A stretch of DNA of 39,882 nucleotides, from assembly GCA_001803235.1 (NCBI GenBank), contig MHBL01000043.1:1-39882 (forward strand), written 5' to 3'. Positions 15,614-24,172 of the stretch are shown here, in pieces; positions within the stretch are counted from its first letter, which is position 1; each line of letters begins with the position of its first letter. Made by a program: the position numbers and the translations under genes. This DNA is from Lentisphaerae bacterium RIFOXYA12_64_32. Its GTDB lineage: Bacteria; Verrucomicrobiota; Lentisphaeria; Oligosphaerales; YB12-FULL-65-16. A model generated the notes under the pieces. It did not search any database. It saw nothing but the letters and a program-made list of their open reading frames with translations, and was not told the origin of the DNA.

Positions 15614-16768
15614 CTACGGCAGCGCGGTTCCCGCGCCGCCCGACGGCGCCGCAAACAGGTGAATGCTGCGCACGTCCATGGACGGCTTGGACCAGTTCGG
15701 GTACTGGACATCCTGTCCGTAGACCCGAACCTCGCGGGATTCCCATTCCGCCAGGTTCACCCGACTGCTGCGCAGGTAGCAGATCGGGTAGCACGTGGAG
15801 AGGATCCGCATGCCCAGGAAATGCGTGACGACCTGCTGACTGCCCAACGGCAGAGCAATGATGACACCCTCCCGCATCATCTGGCCCGAGTTGCCGAATG
15901 GCCGCCCCTGCACGACCGATGTCGGGACCGGATTCACGCCCTGCGGCACGGCTTCCGCAGCCGGACCGCCCGTTTGGGCGGGCGCCGCCGCGAGTGCCTC
16001 AGGTTTCACTTCCACAGGCGCCGAAACCCCGACCGGTTCCGACGTCTTCTCTCCCTCCGCAGCGGCCGGTTTAGCCACAGACTCCGCCTTCGCAGGAGCC
16101 TCCGCCTTCTCCCCCTCGACGACGACCACCCCGGATTCGACCTTGGCGACCTCGGGCTCCTTCGGTTCGGCCTCTTCCCCGGGCGCCACCGCTTCCGGCT
16201 CCTTGCCGGTCGCGTTCACCGTCTCGGACACAGGCGTCTCCGCCACCGGCGGCGCCGGCAGCGGGTCGAGCTTGACGTACCGCTTGCTCACCCATGCTGC
16301 AGTGCCGGCCGGCGGCTCGATCTTCTGCCAATCACCCTCCGCCGCGCCCAACGCCTTGACACGGTCACCCTTGTTCACGTACCCGTAGGGGTTGAACTGC
16401 AATCCCGGGCCCGAGTGAATCCGTACCCGATCACCCGTGATGACACCGTCGGGGGTAACGTACCGGACCGCGACGTAGGCGCGGGCTTCGGCCGGCACCA
16501 GGACACGGTACCACTCCTCGTTTTCACCCATGACCTGAACCCTGTCGCCCGTCTTGAACTGCGCCACCACTTCATAGTGCGTCGCCGGCCGGGCCCGGAT
16601 ATTCAGAAGGTTGGCCGTAACCGTGCCCCCGCGCCCGGTCACTCCGGCCACCGCCTCCTCGTTCTCCTCCTGCTCCGTGTCCGGCGCAGGGACTTGCGCG
16701 GTCAGCACGCCGCCCAGCAGCACACTGGCCATCATCACCAGCAGAACCCGATGACCGTACTCGTTCAT
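15614..16768 (-). CDS. Exported protein with two bacterial SH3 domains
   Basis: The predicted protein has 384 residues. The signal peptide is at 1-24 (VLLVMMASVLLGGVLTAQ). Residues 48-105 and 106-165 are two SH3b domains (LLNIRARP...GDRVQVMGENEEWYRV; DRVRIHSGPGLQFNPYGYVNKGDRV). A Pro/Ala/Glu-rich linker spans about 170-285, and a conserved-looking C-terminal domain about 290-384 (GVIIALPLG...YLRSSRVNLAEWESREVRVYG). SH3b domains commonly bind peptidoglycan or peptide ligands outside the cell. The C-terminal domain is not recognised. The gene ends 21 bp before eboC, so it is probably co-transcribed with the cluster. It might anchor or sense at the envelope; function unproven. Confidence 0.75.
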   Translation of the reverse strand: MNEYGHRVLLVMMASVLLGGVLTAQVPAPDTEQEENEEAVAGVTGRGGTVTANLLNIRARPATHYEVVAQFKTGDRVQVMGENEEWYRVLVPAEARAYVAVRYVTPDGVITGDRVRIHSGPGLQFNPYGYVNKGDRVKALGAAEGDWQKIEPPAGTAAWVSKRYVKLDPLPAPPVAETPVSETVNATGKEPEAVAPGEEAEPKEPEVAKVESGVVVVEGEKAEAPAKAESVAKPAAAEGEKTSEPVGVSAPVEVKPEALAAAPAQTGGPAAEAVPQGVNPVPTSVVQGRPFGNSGQMMREGVIIALPLGSQQVVTHFLGMRILSTCYPICYLRSSRVNLAEWESREVRVYGQDVQYPNWSKPSMDVRSIHLFAAPSGGAGTALP

Positions 16769-16840
16769 GTGCCCGAAAACCCTTTCTTCTCGACCTGCGC
16801 GGATAGACGCGCCGCCGCCTGTCCGCTGCCACGCCCCCCC

Positions 16841-17007
16841 CCGGCGCCCTCGCGGCGCCGGAGCGCTGTTCGCCTGCTACTGCCACAACTCAACACACCC
16901 CTGTTTTTCCCCGGCCTGGCGCGTCGGGAACGCGCCAGGCCGGGGAAAAACAGGGAATGTCACGTCCTCGCCGACGAACCTATTCACCTGCCGCACGAGG
17001 CGGCAGG
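16841..17007. repeat. Composite hairpin element between the purF-like and SH3 genes
   Basis: It has three parts on the plus strand: hairpin CCGGCGCC-CTCGC-GGCGCCGG (16841-16861), a perfect 25-bp inverted repeat with 7-nt loop (16899-16923/16931-16955), and TTCAC plus hairpin CCTGCCGC-ACGAG-GCGGCAGG (16987-17007). The last part matches 5803-5823 and its lead-in closely, and the order of parts is the same as in the 5596-5876 element. The central stem can act as a terminator for the purF-like transcript. Together with short flanks it fills the 302-bp gap. Confidence 0.6.
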
Positions 17008-17070
17008 GGTCTGCGGTTTTCCGGCAAAGGTCTATTCTTCTCCTCCGTCAGGTACATCGCCGTGCGTTTC

Positions 17071-18477
17071 TCAATCGCCGCACTTGTCCCAGCAATACGT
17101 GCACAGCTTCTCTTTCGGCAACCCGATGGCCTCGACCAGATCATCGAGTTGCTGATATCTGAGCGATGTGAGGCCCAGCCGATTCTCAATGCGTTTGACC
17201 ATTGCACAGTGCTTCTCGGAACACGGCTTGGCAAACTCCTCGAGGTCATCGCCGTCCACCTCACCGGTCAGTTCCTTGATCGCCAACCGTCCGGCGAGGT
17301 CCAGTTCGGACCGTGACCGCGAGAAGTTCAGGTACCGGCACCCGAAGATCAGGGGCGGACAGGCCGGGCGCATGTGCACCTCGAGCGCACCGCGATCAAA
17401 GAGCCGACGGACCGTATCCTTCAGTTGCGTGCCTCGCACGATCGAGTCCTCGCAGAACAGCAGGCGCTGCCCCCGGATCATCTCCTCGATGGGAATCAGC
17501 TTCATGCGCGCCACCAGGTCGCGCACCGACTGGTTCTGCGGCATGAAACTGCGCGGCCACGTCGGCGTGTACTTCACAAACGGCCGCTGATGCGGGATCG
17601 CCGCCTGATTCGCATACCCAATGGCATGCGCCGTCCCGGAATCCGGAATCCCGGCCACCAAGTCCACCTTAACCGTATCGCGCCGCGCCAACGCTGCACC
17701 GCAGCGATTCCGCACCACTTCAACGTTTTCGCCTTCATAGGACGACGCCGGATAGCCGTAGTACACCCAGAGAAACGAGCAGATACGCATCCGATCACGC
17801 GGCGCACGTCGCTGCTGCACACCCTCGGGGTTCATGAGAACCACTTCACCGGGCCCCAATTCTCGCGTCACGCGATAGTCCAAGTTCGGCAACGCACACG
17901 TCTCAAACGTCACCGCGCAAGCGCCCGGTTTCTCGGCCAGGATCACCGGCGTGCGGCCCAGCCTGTCCCGGGCCGCGTAGATGCCACCCTCAGTCAGCAG
18001 CAGAATCGAACCCGAACCGTCGATCGAATCCTGAACCCGCTCGATCCCCGCCTCGAAGCTCTCCTCCTGGTTGATTAGCGTCGCCACCAACTCGGTCTGG
18101 TTGATCTCGGCGCCACTCATCTCGGAGAAGTGCGTGGTGCGACCGCTGAACGCTTTGCGGGCCAGGGCGTCGACGTTGTTTACCTTACCCACCGTCACGA
18201 TCGCGTACACACCCAGATGCGACCCGATGATCAGGGGCTGGTCCTCGTAGTCACTGATCACGCCGATCCCGCACTGCCCCTTCATCCGGCCAATGTCATC
18301 TTCGAACTTCGACCGGAACTGCGAGTTGCTGATGTCATGGATGAAGCGGGTGAAGCCGTGCGAATTGCGCACCACCAGTCCCCCGCGCCGGGTGCCCAGG
18401 TGCGAGTGGTAGTCCGTCCCGTAGAAAAGGTCTTCAACACAGTCTGTCTTTGATGCAACGCCAAAAAAACCGCCCAT
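17071..18477 (-). CDS. Amidophosphoribosyltransferase-like protein lacking the N-terminal Cys
   Basis: The predicted protein has 468 residues; GGGAG lies 8 nt before ATG 18477. The C-terminal phosphoribosyltransferase domain is intact: IPDSGTAHAIGYA, and the PRPP loop LLFCEDSIVRGT. Cysteines in RICSFLWVYY, FGCRY and CTYC match the positions of a 4Fe-4S cluster in PurF of the B. subtilis type. The N-terminal glutaminase domain begins MGGFFGVAS instead of M-C-G, so the nucleophile Cys is absent, and the usual HTRYST and HNGN motifs are replaced (GIGVISD, TVGKVNN). It may use ammonia or another amine donor, or be regulatory. I call it PurF-like rather than PurF. It stands alone among unrelated neighbours. 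Confidence 0.8.
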   Translation of the reverse strand: MGGFFGVASKTDCVEDLFYGTDYHSHLGTRRGGLVVRNSHGFTRFIHDISNSQFRSKFEDDIGRMKGQCGIGVISDYEDQPLIIGSHLGVYAIVTVGKVNNVDALARKAFSGRTTHFSEMSGAEINQTELVATLINQEESFEAGIERVQDSIDGSGSILLLTEGGIYAARDRLGRTPVILAEKPGACAVTFETCALPNLDYRVTRELGPGEVVLMNPEGVQQRRAPRDRMRICSFLWVYYGYPASSYEGENVEVVRNRCGAALARRDTVKVDLVAGIPDSGTAHAIGYANQAAIPHQRPFVKYTPTWPRSFMPQNQSVRDLVARMKLIPIEEMIRGQRLLFCEDSIVRGTQLKDTVRRLFDRGALEVHMRPACPPLIFGCRYLNFSRSRSELDLAGRLAIKELTGEVDGDDLEEFAKPCSEKHCAMVKRIENRLGLTSLRYQQLDDLVEAIGLPKEKLCTYCWDKCGD

Positions 18478-18632
18478 GCTCGATTCTCCCGTTCATCTGC
18501 CCATGAAACGGTAGTACCCGGCTCCCAGCCACCACCGGCCGGACGCCGCCCAAATTCGTCGTTTCAACATAGGCTTCCCGACTCCACAATCAAGCGCCAT
18601 GGCGGTAAGATCGCGGCCCGTGCGCAGACTGA

Positions 18633-18750
18633 CAGTGGCGCGGAACCTCCGGGACCGCAGTACGGTGCGCAGGTCCGTCCCGGACCGAGGCCCTCGGCCG
18701 GGGACCGGCCGGCGTACACCGCTTCAGCGCGGGACGCGCTGAGCCACTGC
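18633..18750. repeat. Dispersed palindromic repeat, copy 1
   Basis: About 118 bp bounded by CAGTGGCG and AGCCACTG. Core segments include CCTCCGGGACCGCAG, CCGAGGCCCTCGGCCGGGG and CAGCGCGGGACGCGCTG, all self-complementary in part. Related copies lie at 19677, 23683, 24905 and 27173. It fills the middle of the 341-bp gap upstream of the purF-like gene; the remainder shows no gene. Confidence 0.75.
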
Positions 18751-18818
18751 ACGCTCGACCGCGTGGATGCCCGGCAACTGGCCCATTGCCGGCAGGAAAG
18801 GATACGTCTCTGGTCCCT

Positions 18819-19610
18819 TCACGGCAGTTCGATCGGCCCGGCTGCGCGCGCCTTTACCCCAACGCGAAGCCCGCTCAACTCCGGCACATACTTGTGGCGG
18901 AAGAACTCACGGCTCTCGATCTCGTCACGGTACAACTGCTGCCGCGTGATCACCTGCCAGTCGACCCCCTCAACCTTGGCACGCTCCATCCAGCAGACGT
19001 CAATACTGTGGATGCAGCCCTTGATCTCCGCACCGCTCTCCGCCAGCGACTTGCCACGCCGCAACTGCTGCAGGAACACCGCGCCGCGTGTCCCGTCGCT
19101 CTCGAACCGATCGAACTGCTTGGTGTCGAAAAACGCGTCCCACCCGCCAATGCGATCGTCCCGCGGGCTGAGGGTCTCGCGGACTTCCGAGAACAGCGCC
19201 TCGGTCGCCTGTGCCGGGTCCGCTCCCAACTGCATCGACAAGCCCTCGTGGACCGTCATGCCCTTGACCTGAATCACCACCAAATCGTACAAGTCCGCGG
19301 GCAGGTGCTCGACCACCGCCTTGCGCCCGTCGTCAAGCACCGTCGCCTGGTACGGCTTGAACGTCTCGCGGTCCGCCTCGGTCGTGACCTCGCGGGAACG
19401 CCGGTCCTTCCGGTACTTGCGCCCATAGGCGATCACCATCTTCGCACCCGGCTTGGCGAACGTCACGGTCAGACTGCCCGTGAACTGCTCCGCGTTCGCC
19501 GGCTTGGCGTACAAGTACTGCCCCACGGGAACCTGCGCGCCGCCGGCGCGTGCAGCGGGGCATCCCAAGCACACGGCAACCACGAAACACGCAAACGACG
19601 CGAAAGTCAC
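18819..19610 (-). CDS. Exported hypothetical protein
   Basis: About 263 residues from GTG 19610, chosen because the signal peptide starts there (VTFASFACFVVAVCLGCPAARA). The ribosome binding site is unclear: GGAGGAAC lies about 26 nt upstream, so the start is uncertain. The mature protein has an N-terminal beta-rich part (GQYLYAKPANAEQFTGSLTVTFAKPGAKMVIAYG) and a charged helical C-terminal half, ending KARAAGPIELP. No family recognised. It follows the PA14/TPR gene on the same strand, with a repeat copy between them, and may work with it in the envelope. Confidence 0.6.
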   Translation of the reverse strand: MTFASFACFVVAVCLGCPAARAGGAQVPVGQYLYAKPANAEQFTGSLTVTFAKPGAKMVIAYGRKYRKDRRSREVTTEADRETFKPYQATVLDDGRKAVVEHLPADLYDLVVIQVKGMTVHEGLSMQLGADPAQATEALFSEVRETLSPRDDRIGGWDAFFDTKQFDRFESDGTRGAVFLQQLRRGKSLAESGAEIKGCIHSIDVCWMERAKVEGVDWQVITRQQLYRDEIESREFFRHKYVPELSGLRVGVKARAAGPIELP

Positions 19611-19676
19611 TCGACGGTCTCGCGCCGGTGTTCGACGTTCCTCCGGCCGCGGCCCCGCACGACGCCTCCGTTGCGG

Positions 19677-19795
19677 CAGTGGCGCGGGACCTCCGGGACC
19701 GCAGCAGGGTGCCCTCGGACCGTCCCGGCCCGAGTCCTCCGCCCGGGGACCAACCGGCGCACCCCACTGCGGCGCGGGACGCGCCGCGCCACTGC
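19677..19795. repeat. Dispersed palindromic repeat, copy 2
   Basis: It has the same layout as the copy at 18633-18750, with CAGTGGCGCGGGACCTCCGG at the left and GCGCCGCGCCACTG at the right. It lies between the two exported-protein genes. Confidence 0.75.
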
Positions 19796-19888
19796 GCGCG
19801 CGGCCAAACTTGGCCGTACAGGAGGCCCGCGTTTCTCCCGTTCCTGACCCTATGCCTTGGGTCTCGACGGCGCGTCTGACAAACCCGC

Positions 19889-21937
19889 TCATTTCATGGC
19901 CTCCTTGGCCTCCGCTGCGGCGGGGTGATTCGGAAACTCCTTGGCGACCCGGGCAAAGACCTCTTTAGCCTTCTGGGCATTCCCGGCCTGCTTCAGGATC
20001 TGCCCCCGCTCCAGTTCGACCTCCGGCAGATTGGGCAGCAACGGATCGAGCAGGATCGCCCCGTCCAATTCGCCGAGCGCCCCGTCCAGCCAGCCCAGCG
20101 TCTTCAGCAACCGCGCCCGCGCCAGCGGCAGACTCCCGTCCAGCCGGTCCGATGGCGCCAGTTCCATCCAGTTCCACAGCGTCTCCCGAGCGTCGAAGAC
20201 AAAACCGGTCCGCAACAGGTCGTAGAACCGTTCCCGCAGTGCATTGCCCTTAACCGCCGCGTAGCGCTGTTTCTGCGCCAGGTCGCGACCGCCCACCAGT
20301 TCATCGCGCAGCTTCCGCGCCTCGGGCTCCTGACCCTGCTGCAAGGCCAGGTCCAGCCGAAACGCCTCGACCTGACGACTGTCCTTCTTCAACTTCTGCG
20401 CCACACGGTCGATCAAGCGGCCCGCCAGGACAAAGTCGCGACAACCAAAGATTGCGTACTCCGCACACTCCTGACCGAGCATTCCCCAATCCGTCTTCTC
20501 GGGTGCGGTCCGCAGCAGCTCCTCGTAGGCGCGCTTCGCCTTGTCCGGAAACTTCGCCGCCGACGCACGCGCCAGCATCAGGAGCGCATCGGTTCGCTGT
20601 CCGGGTTCGAGCTTCGAGTTCTTCAGGATCGCCTCGCAAAACGGGATCTTGTCGTCATTGAGTTCCTTGTAGTCCAGGAAGTTCAGATAACCACGCAGCG
20701 TCCCCACCGGCAGATCGTTCAAGTTCTGGCTCAGCATCAGGGCTGAATAGTGCTGGAAGTCCTTTTCAGTGTCCATGTGCCACATCGGCGGCGGCATCTC
20801 CGGCAGCATGATGACGCCCGTGCCGCGCACCCCGCCCTGCTCCACCGCCACACCCAGTGCGTCCAGACCCGCCATGATCTTGCGCAGGGTGGGGCCCTTA
20901 AACCGCGCCCCGTCACTGAGTTCCCACGATGCCGGAGCCTTGTTGTACGTGCCCAGTTCCACCTCGGTGTACTGGGCGCCGCGATGGCTCATGTACGAAA
21001 CCTGCCGCGTCCAGAACAGCGGCATGGCGTCCGGCCGCTGCGCATCGACCCCAACCAGTTGCGTTCGCGCCGGCTGCACAAAGTCATTGGCACGCAATAC
21101 GTTCTTGTTCTTCCCATCGATCCACCGCGCCACCAGCGCCATCAGGTCGCCGCCGAAGTCGGCGACAACCACCTTCACCGGGTGCGGCCCAGCCGTCAGG
21201 TCCACCGTCCCCTTCGACTCACCACGGACGCCGTCGCGCGCCCAGTGCCGGCCATCCCGCGACACCAGCAGCTTGTCATCCACGAAGAGGTATCCCGCGT
21301 CGTCGCTGATCAGCATCAGCGTCTGCGGCCCGGCTTTGGCAACATTCAGATATCCCTCGAAAACCAGCAGAACCGCGTCGGTCGAGTCTACCGGGTCGTA
21401 ACTCTGCTCGATGTTGTCCACGAAAATCCGGCCCAATCGCTGCGACTTGCCCAGCAACGCCTCGATCTGCGGCCAGTTCTCCGTCGCCCCCTCCGGCAAC
21501 GTGCGCACGTCCAAGGTCAGGCTCGGCAGAAACCCCTTGGCCACCGGCCCCTTGACTTGGGAGCCAAAATACACATAGAACGTCTTCCGCCCGGTCGTCG
21601 CCGCCACCAGCGCGAGCGCCTCGTTGTTGACGCTGGCCCCCAGGGGCGTCAGCGGCAGTTGCTGGCCCTGATCGTCATAGGCGATGAAATCGGTCCCGTC
21701 AACACGTCCCAGACCGCAAACCGGAACGGAAACCGCCGTGCCCGCATCCGGGTGACTCCCGGCCACCGTCACCTTCATCTCCGCGCGGTACGGCGACTTG
21801 GCGTGATGCCACGGCGCGCGCTGCGCGGCGAACGCAGGCCCGACACAGAGCAACCCAACGGTTGCCGTCACGGCAATGCCGATCGTCGTCCGCCCGCTGA
21901 ACTGCCTGCTGCCTTCGTGCACGACTATGTTCTCCAT
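19889..21937 (-). CDS. Exported PA14-domain and TPR-repeat protein
   Basis: About 682 residues from ATG 21937, chosen because it places a signal peptide at the N-terminus (TTIGIAVTATVGLLCVGPAFA, cleavage before AQ). Residues about 165-300 form a PA14-like beta-barrel (VLLVFEGYLNV, LMLISDDAGYLFVDDKLL, DLTAGPHPVKVVVAD). The C-terminal 250 residues are helical with TPR-like repeats (ERGQILKQAGNAQKAKEVFARVAKEFPNHPAAAEA). PA14 domains usually bind carbohydrate and TPRs bind proteins, so a cell-surface glycan-handling role is plausible but unproven. The ribosome binding site is weak. Next in line is the exported protein at 18819-19610. Confidence 0.75.
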   Translation of the reverse strand: MENIVVHEGSRQFSGRTTIGIAVTATVGLLCVGPAFAAQRAPWHHAKSPYRAEMKVTVAGSHPDAGTAVSVPVCGLGRVDGTDFIAYDDQGQQLPLTPLGASVNNEALALVAATTGRKTFYVYFGSQVKGPVAKGFLPSLTLDVRTLPEGATENWPQIEALLGKSQRLGRIFVDNIEQSYDPVDSTDAVLLVFEGYLNVAKAGPQTLMLISDDAGYLFVDDKLLVSRDGRHWARDGVRGESKGTVDLTAGPHPVKVVVADFGGDLMALVARWIDGKNKNVLRANDFVQPARTQLVGVDAQRPDAMPLFWTRQVSYMSHRGAQYTEVELGTYNKAPASWELSDGARFKGPTLRKIMAGLDALGVAVEQGGVRGTGVIMLPEMPPPMWHMDTEKDFQHYSALMLSQNLNDLPVGTLRGYLNFLDYKELNDDKIPFCEAILKNSKLEPGQRTDALLMLARASAAKFPDKAKRAYEELLRTAPEKTDWGMLGQECAEYAIFGCRDFVLAGRLIDRVAQKLKKDSRQVEAFRLDLALQQGQEPEARKLRDELVGGRDLAQKQRYAAVKGNALRERFYDLLRTGFVFDARETLWNWMELAPSDRLDGSLPLARARLLKTLGWLDGALGELDGAILLDPLLPNLPEVELERGQILKQAGNAQKAKEVFARVAKEFPNHPAAAEAKEAMK

Positions 21938-21997
21938 GCCCGGACCCAAACTCACCCTCTTTCGACGTCCGCACCCCGCCGCCGCTTCATTCCCCCG

Positions 21998-22065
21998 CCA
22001 CCGGCTTGACCGGTCGACGCCCGCACGCCAACGCCGACGCATTCACATACCACCGGCTTGACCGG
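21998..22065. repeat. 16-bp direct repeat with hairpins
   Basis: CCACCGGCTTGACCGG occurs at 21998-22013 and 22050-22065. The second copy extends to a hairpin (CCACCGGCTTGACCGGCGG) led by ATTCAC, recalling the TTCAC-hairpin of the elements at 5803 and 16987. Confidence 0.5.
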
Positions 22066-22097
22066 CGGTCTTCTGCACGTTTCGCTTAGGCTAACCC

Positions 22098-22191
22098 CTA
22101 CTGCAAGACCCCAGCAACCGCATTCAACGCAACCACGACATCCACGAAAACAAGCTCGCCATCGGCCGTAGCATCGGCCTTGCAGGCCGAT
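22098..22191 (-). pseudogene. Possible remnant of an EF-hand/dockerin-like C-terminus
   Basis: The minus frame ending at 22098 reads DATADGELVFVDVVVALN followed by a hydrophobic tail. This fits the calcium-loop spacing D-x-T-x-D-G-x-L-x-x-x-D seen in dockerin or EF-hand modules. Upstream the frame runs into a hairpin (ATCGGCC-TTGCA-GGCCGAT, 22173-22191) and GC-rich repeat-like sequence, with no credible start. It may be a decayed gene end or chance. The rest of the 21938-22435 gap holds palindromic sequence that may be a degenerate sixth copy of the 18633-type repeat (about 22290-22372). Confidence 0.2.
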
Positions 22192-22435
22192 CCCCGCCCC
22201 GCCTGCAACATGCGCTGGCTACCGCAAAGCGACACTCCGTCACACGCCTGCCACCTTCGCCCTCGTCCTGGTGTCGTCCCAGCGGACTCCGCACAAAGCG
22301 GTGGGACCGTCTCGGTCCGACACCTCGCGGGACCAGGCCGGTCCCGCCACTTTCTCGGAACACCGCCGCCCGGCACTCGTGCCGACAGCCGAATGAACCA
22401 CTCTGAGACGATTAGCAGCAACGCCGCGTCGCCGC

Positions 22436-23437
22436 TTACGGCCGCAGCTTCATCACCACATCAGGATTCAGCAGGTCCATGTCTTCGTAACGGCGCGCCC
22501 CTGCCAGCCGTACATTCTTCATGACCTGCTGCGTGACGCGCTCACACGCCTCGACCGTACTGGCGCTGATGTGCGGAGTCAAGATCACGTTTGGCAACGT
22601 GCGCAGATCGTGATCCGCATTAACTGGCACAAATGGTTCGCTATCAAAGACATCCAACGCAGCTCCTGCCAAACGTCCCGCGACCAGCGCGTCGTACAAA
22701 GCGGCCTCATCCACCAGACTGCCGCGCCCCGTGTTCACCAGCCATGCGTGCGCGCCAATCTGACTCAACCGCGTGGGGTTCAGAAAATGCCGCGTCGCCG
22801 GCGTGCCCGGGATGTGCAGACTGACAAAGTCGGCCCCGGCAACCGCTGTCTCAAAATCCCCAACAACCGTCCGCAACCCATAGTTGCACCGCATCTGCTC
22901 CGTGTCCACCTTGCGCAGTTCGCACCCGATCACGTCCATCCCCAACCCGAACGCCGCCATCCGAGCCACGCGGCACCCGATAGGACCGCACCCAATGACC
23001 GCCAGGCGCTTGCCGCGCAACTCCCGCCCCATCCGGGGCGCCCACTGCCCGGCGCGGAACGCCGCATGAACCTCCGTCACATGCCGCGCGGCGACCAGCA
23101 TCAGCCCGATCACGTGCTCCGCCACCGAGTCGTCCAGCGCCCCCGGCGTGTTCGTGCACAGCACGCCCGCCGCCGTGGCCCGGTCCTTGTCAATCCCGTC
23201 GTGCCCCACACCGTACCGCGCGATCAGTCCGCCCCCGGCAAGCGCGTCGTACAACGCGCCGCGGTACGGGTCAATGCCGACCACGACACACCGCGCCCCG
23301 TGCTCCTGTACCGCCCGGACCAGGTCGGCTTCCTGGCGCGGCGCTGACACGACGCGAAACCCCTCCGTCGCCGCCTCACGGAACACGCGCTCGCCCTTGC
23401 CGTACTCCAGCTCGGTCACCACAATGGTCTCAGCCAT
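22436..23437 (-). CDS. D-2-hydroxyacid dehydrogenase, phosphoglycerate-dehydrogenase-like
   Basis: The predicted protein has 333 residues; GGAG lies 6 nt before ATG 23437. It is a NAD-dependent D-isomer-specific 2-hydroxyacid dehydrogenase with VIGCGPIGCRVA (NAD fold), VNTGRGSLVDE (substrate-binding Arg), DVFDSEP (Glu of the dyad) and LTPHISAST (catalytic His). The N-terminal RYGVGHDGID resembles the phosphoglycerate dehydrogenase and glyoxylate-reductase branches. It has no C-terminal ACT regulatory domain, so it is the short type. The exact substrate cannot be fixed from sequence, and neighbours give no serine-pathway context. Confidence 0.82.
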   Translation of the reverse strand: MAETIVVTELEYGKGERVFREAATEGFRVVSAPRQEADLVRAVQEHGARCVVVGIDPYRGALYDALAGGGLIARYGVGHDGIDKDRATAAGVLCTNTPGALDDSVAEHVIGLMLVAARHVTEVHAAFRAGQWAPRMGRELRGKRLAVIGCGPIGCRVARMAAFGLGMDVIGCELRKVDTEQMRCNYGLRTVVGDFETAVAGADFVSLHIPGTPATRHFLNPTRLSQIGAHAWLVNTGRGSLVDEAALYDALVAGRLAGAALDVFDSEPFVPVNADHDLRTLPNVILTPHISASTVEACERVTQQVMKNVRLAGARRYEDMDLLNPDVVMKLRP

Positions 23438-23454
23438 ATCGAGTCTCCGTCCCC

Positions 23455-23512
23455 GGGTGTTCAGGGTTCAGGGTTCAGGGTTCGATGTCTATCGTTGGGT
23501 GTTGGGTGTTCG
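23455..23512. repeat. Heptamer tandem repeats upstream of the dehydrogenase gene
   Basis: GGGTTCA-type units occur about four times (23455-23482), then TTGGGTG twice (23495-23508). They lie just upstream of the dehydrogenase ribosome binding site. Confidence 0.75.
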
Positions 23513-23682
23513 CTCCGTGCCGCGCGGCATCACCCCAATGTACCGCCTGCCCGCGCCAGAGCCAACGCCAACATGCGTCGCGCCGCACCAATGCCGCCCC
23601 GCACGATCGAAATGTCCCGAATCGGACAGGCAACCGCGACACTTGACCGCCGCGCAGGCTCGTGAAAGCGGGCGCAGAACCC

Positions 23683-23770
23683 CAGTGGCGCGGGACCTCT
23701 GGGACCGCAGCAGAGTATTCGGGGCCGTCTCGGCCCGAGTCCCACGCCCCAACCGCCGGCGCTCACCGCG
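23683..23770. repeat. Dispersed palindromic repeat, copy 3 (truncated)
   Basis: The left end CAGTGGCGCGGGACCT and the core GGGCCGTCTCGGCCCGAG are clear, while the right end is lost. It lies within the 501-bp gap between the dehydrogenase start and the DUF4160 gene; no other gene is seen in that gap. Confidence 0.65.
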
Positions 23771-23876
23771 CCTGGCCCGTACCGCGGGCGCCCCCGCCCG
23801 CCAATCCCGCGACGGATCACTGACCCGGCAACACCCAGTCCGACACGATTGTCATGCACCCGGCCAGATTGTGGTC

Positions 23877-23905
23877 TTGCCTCGCACCGCGACCGGTTGT
23901 AGAGT
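23877..23905 (+). promoter_or_regulatory. Candidate promoter of the DUF4160-DUF2442 pair
   Basis: TTGCCT (23877-23882), 17 nt, TAGAGT (23900-23905), 33 nt before the ATG at 23939. Pattern match only. Confidence 0.4.
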
Positions 23906-23938
23906 AACCACGAGAACGTGAACAGATGGGGAACCCCA

Positions 23939-24172
23939 ATGCCGGTAGTGTTCGAAAAGGATGGATACAAGTTCTTCTTCTACAGCAACGACCATCGTCC
24001 CGTCCATGTTCACGTTCGGCACGGCGACGGGGAGGCTGTGTTCGATGTCGAAGACGGCGTAGAACTTCGCGAATCGCAGAGCATGAAAGTGAACGAACTG
24101 TCACGAGCTCAGCGGCTTGCCAGGGAGCACCGGCAACTGATCGTGGAGAAGTGGTATGAGCACCTTGGTTGA
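23939..24172 (+). CDS. DUF4160-family small protein
   Basis: The predicted protein has 77 residues from ATG 23939 (GGGGAA upstream); an in-frame ATG at 23918 is a possible alternative. It is recognised as DUF4160 from FEKDGYKFFFYSNDHRPVHVHV, GEAVFDVEDG and the C-terminal helix EHRQLIVEKWYEHL. It overlaps the following DUF2442 gene by 17 bp. The two families are very often adjacent and are suspected to form a toxin-antitoxin-like or regulatory pair; the activity is unknown. Confidence 0.85.
   Translation: MPVVFEKDGYKFFFYSNDHRPVHVHVRHGDGEAVFDVEDGVELRESQSMKVNELSRAQRLAREHRQLIVEKWYEHLG

Noticed and set aside
17071..18477. Ordinary purF annotation
   Set aside because: The first residues and both glutaminase motifs differ from PurF; the missing Cys is at the N-terminus itself and cannot be recovered by another start.
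20750..22009. Plus-strand frame of 419 codons opposite the PA14/TPR gene
   Set aside because: Shadow frame with no domain; the minus strand has a signal peptide, PA14 and TPR features.
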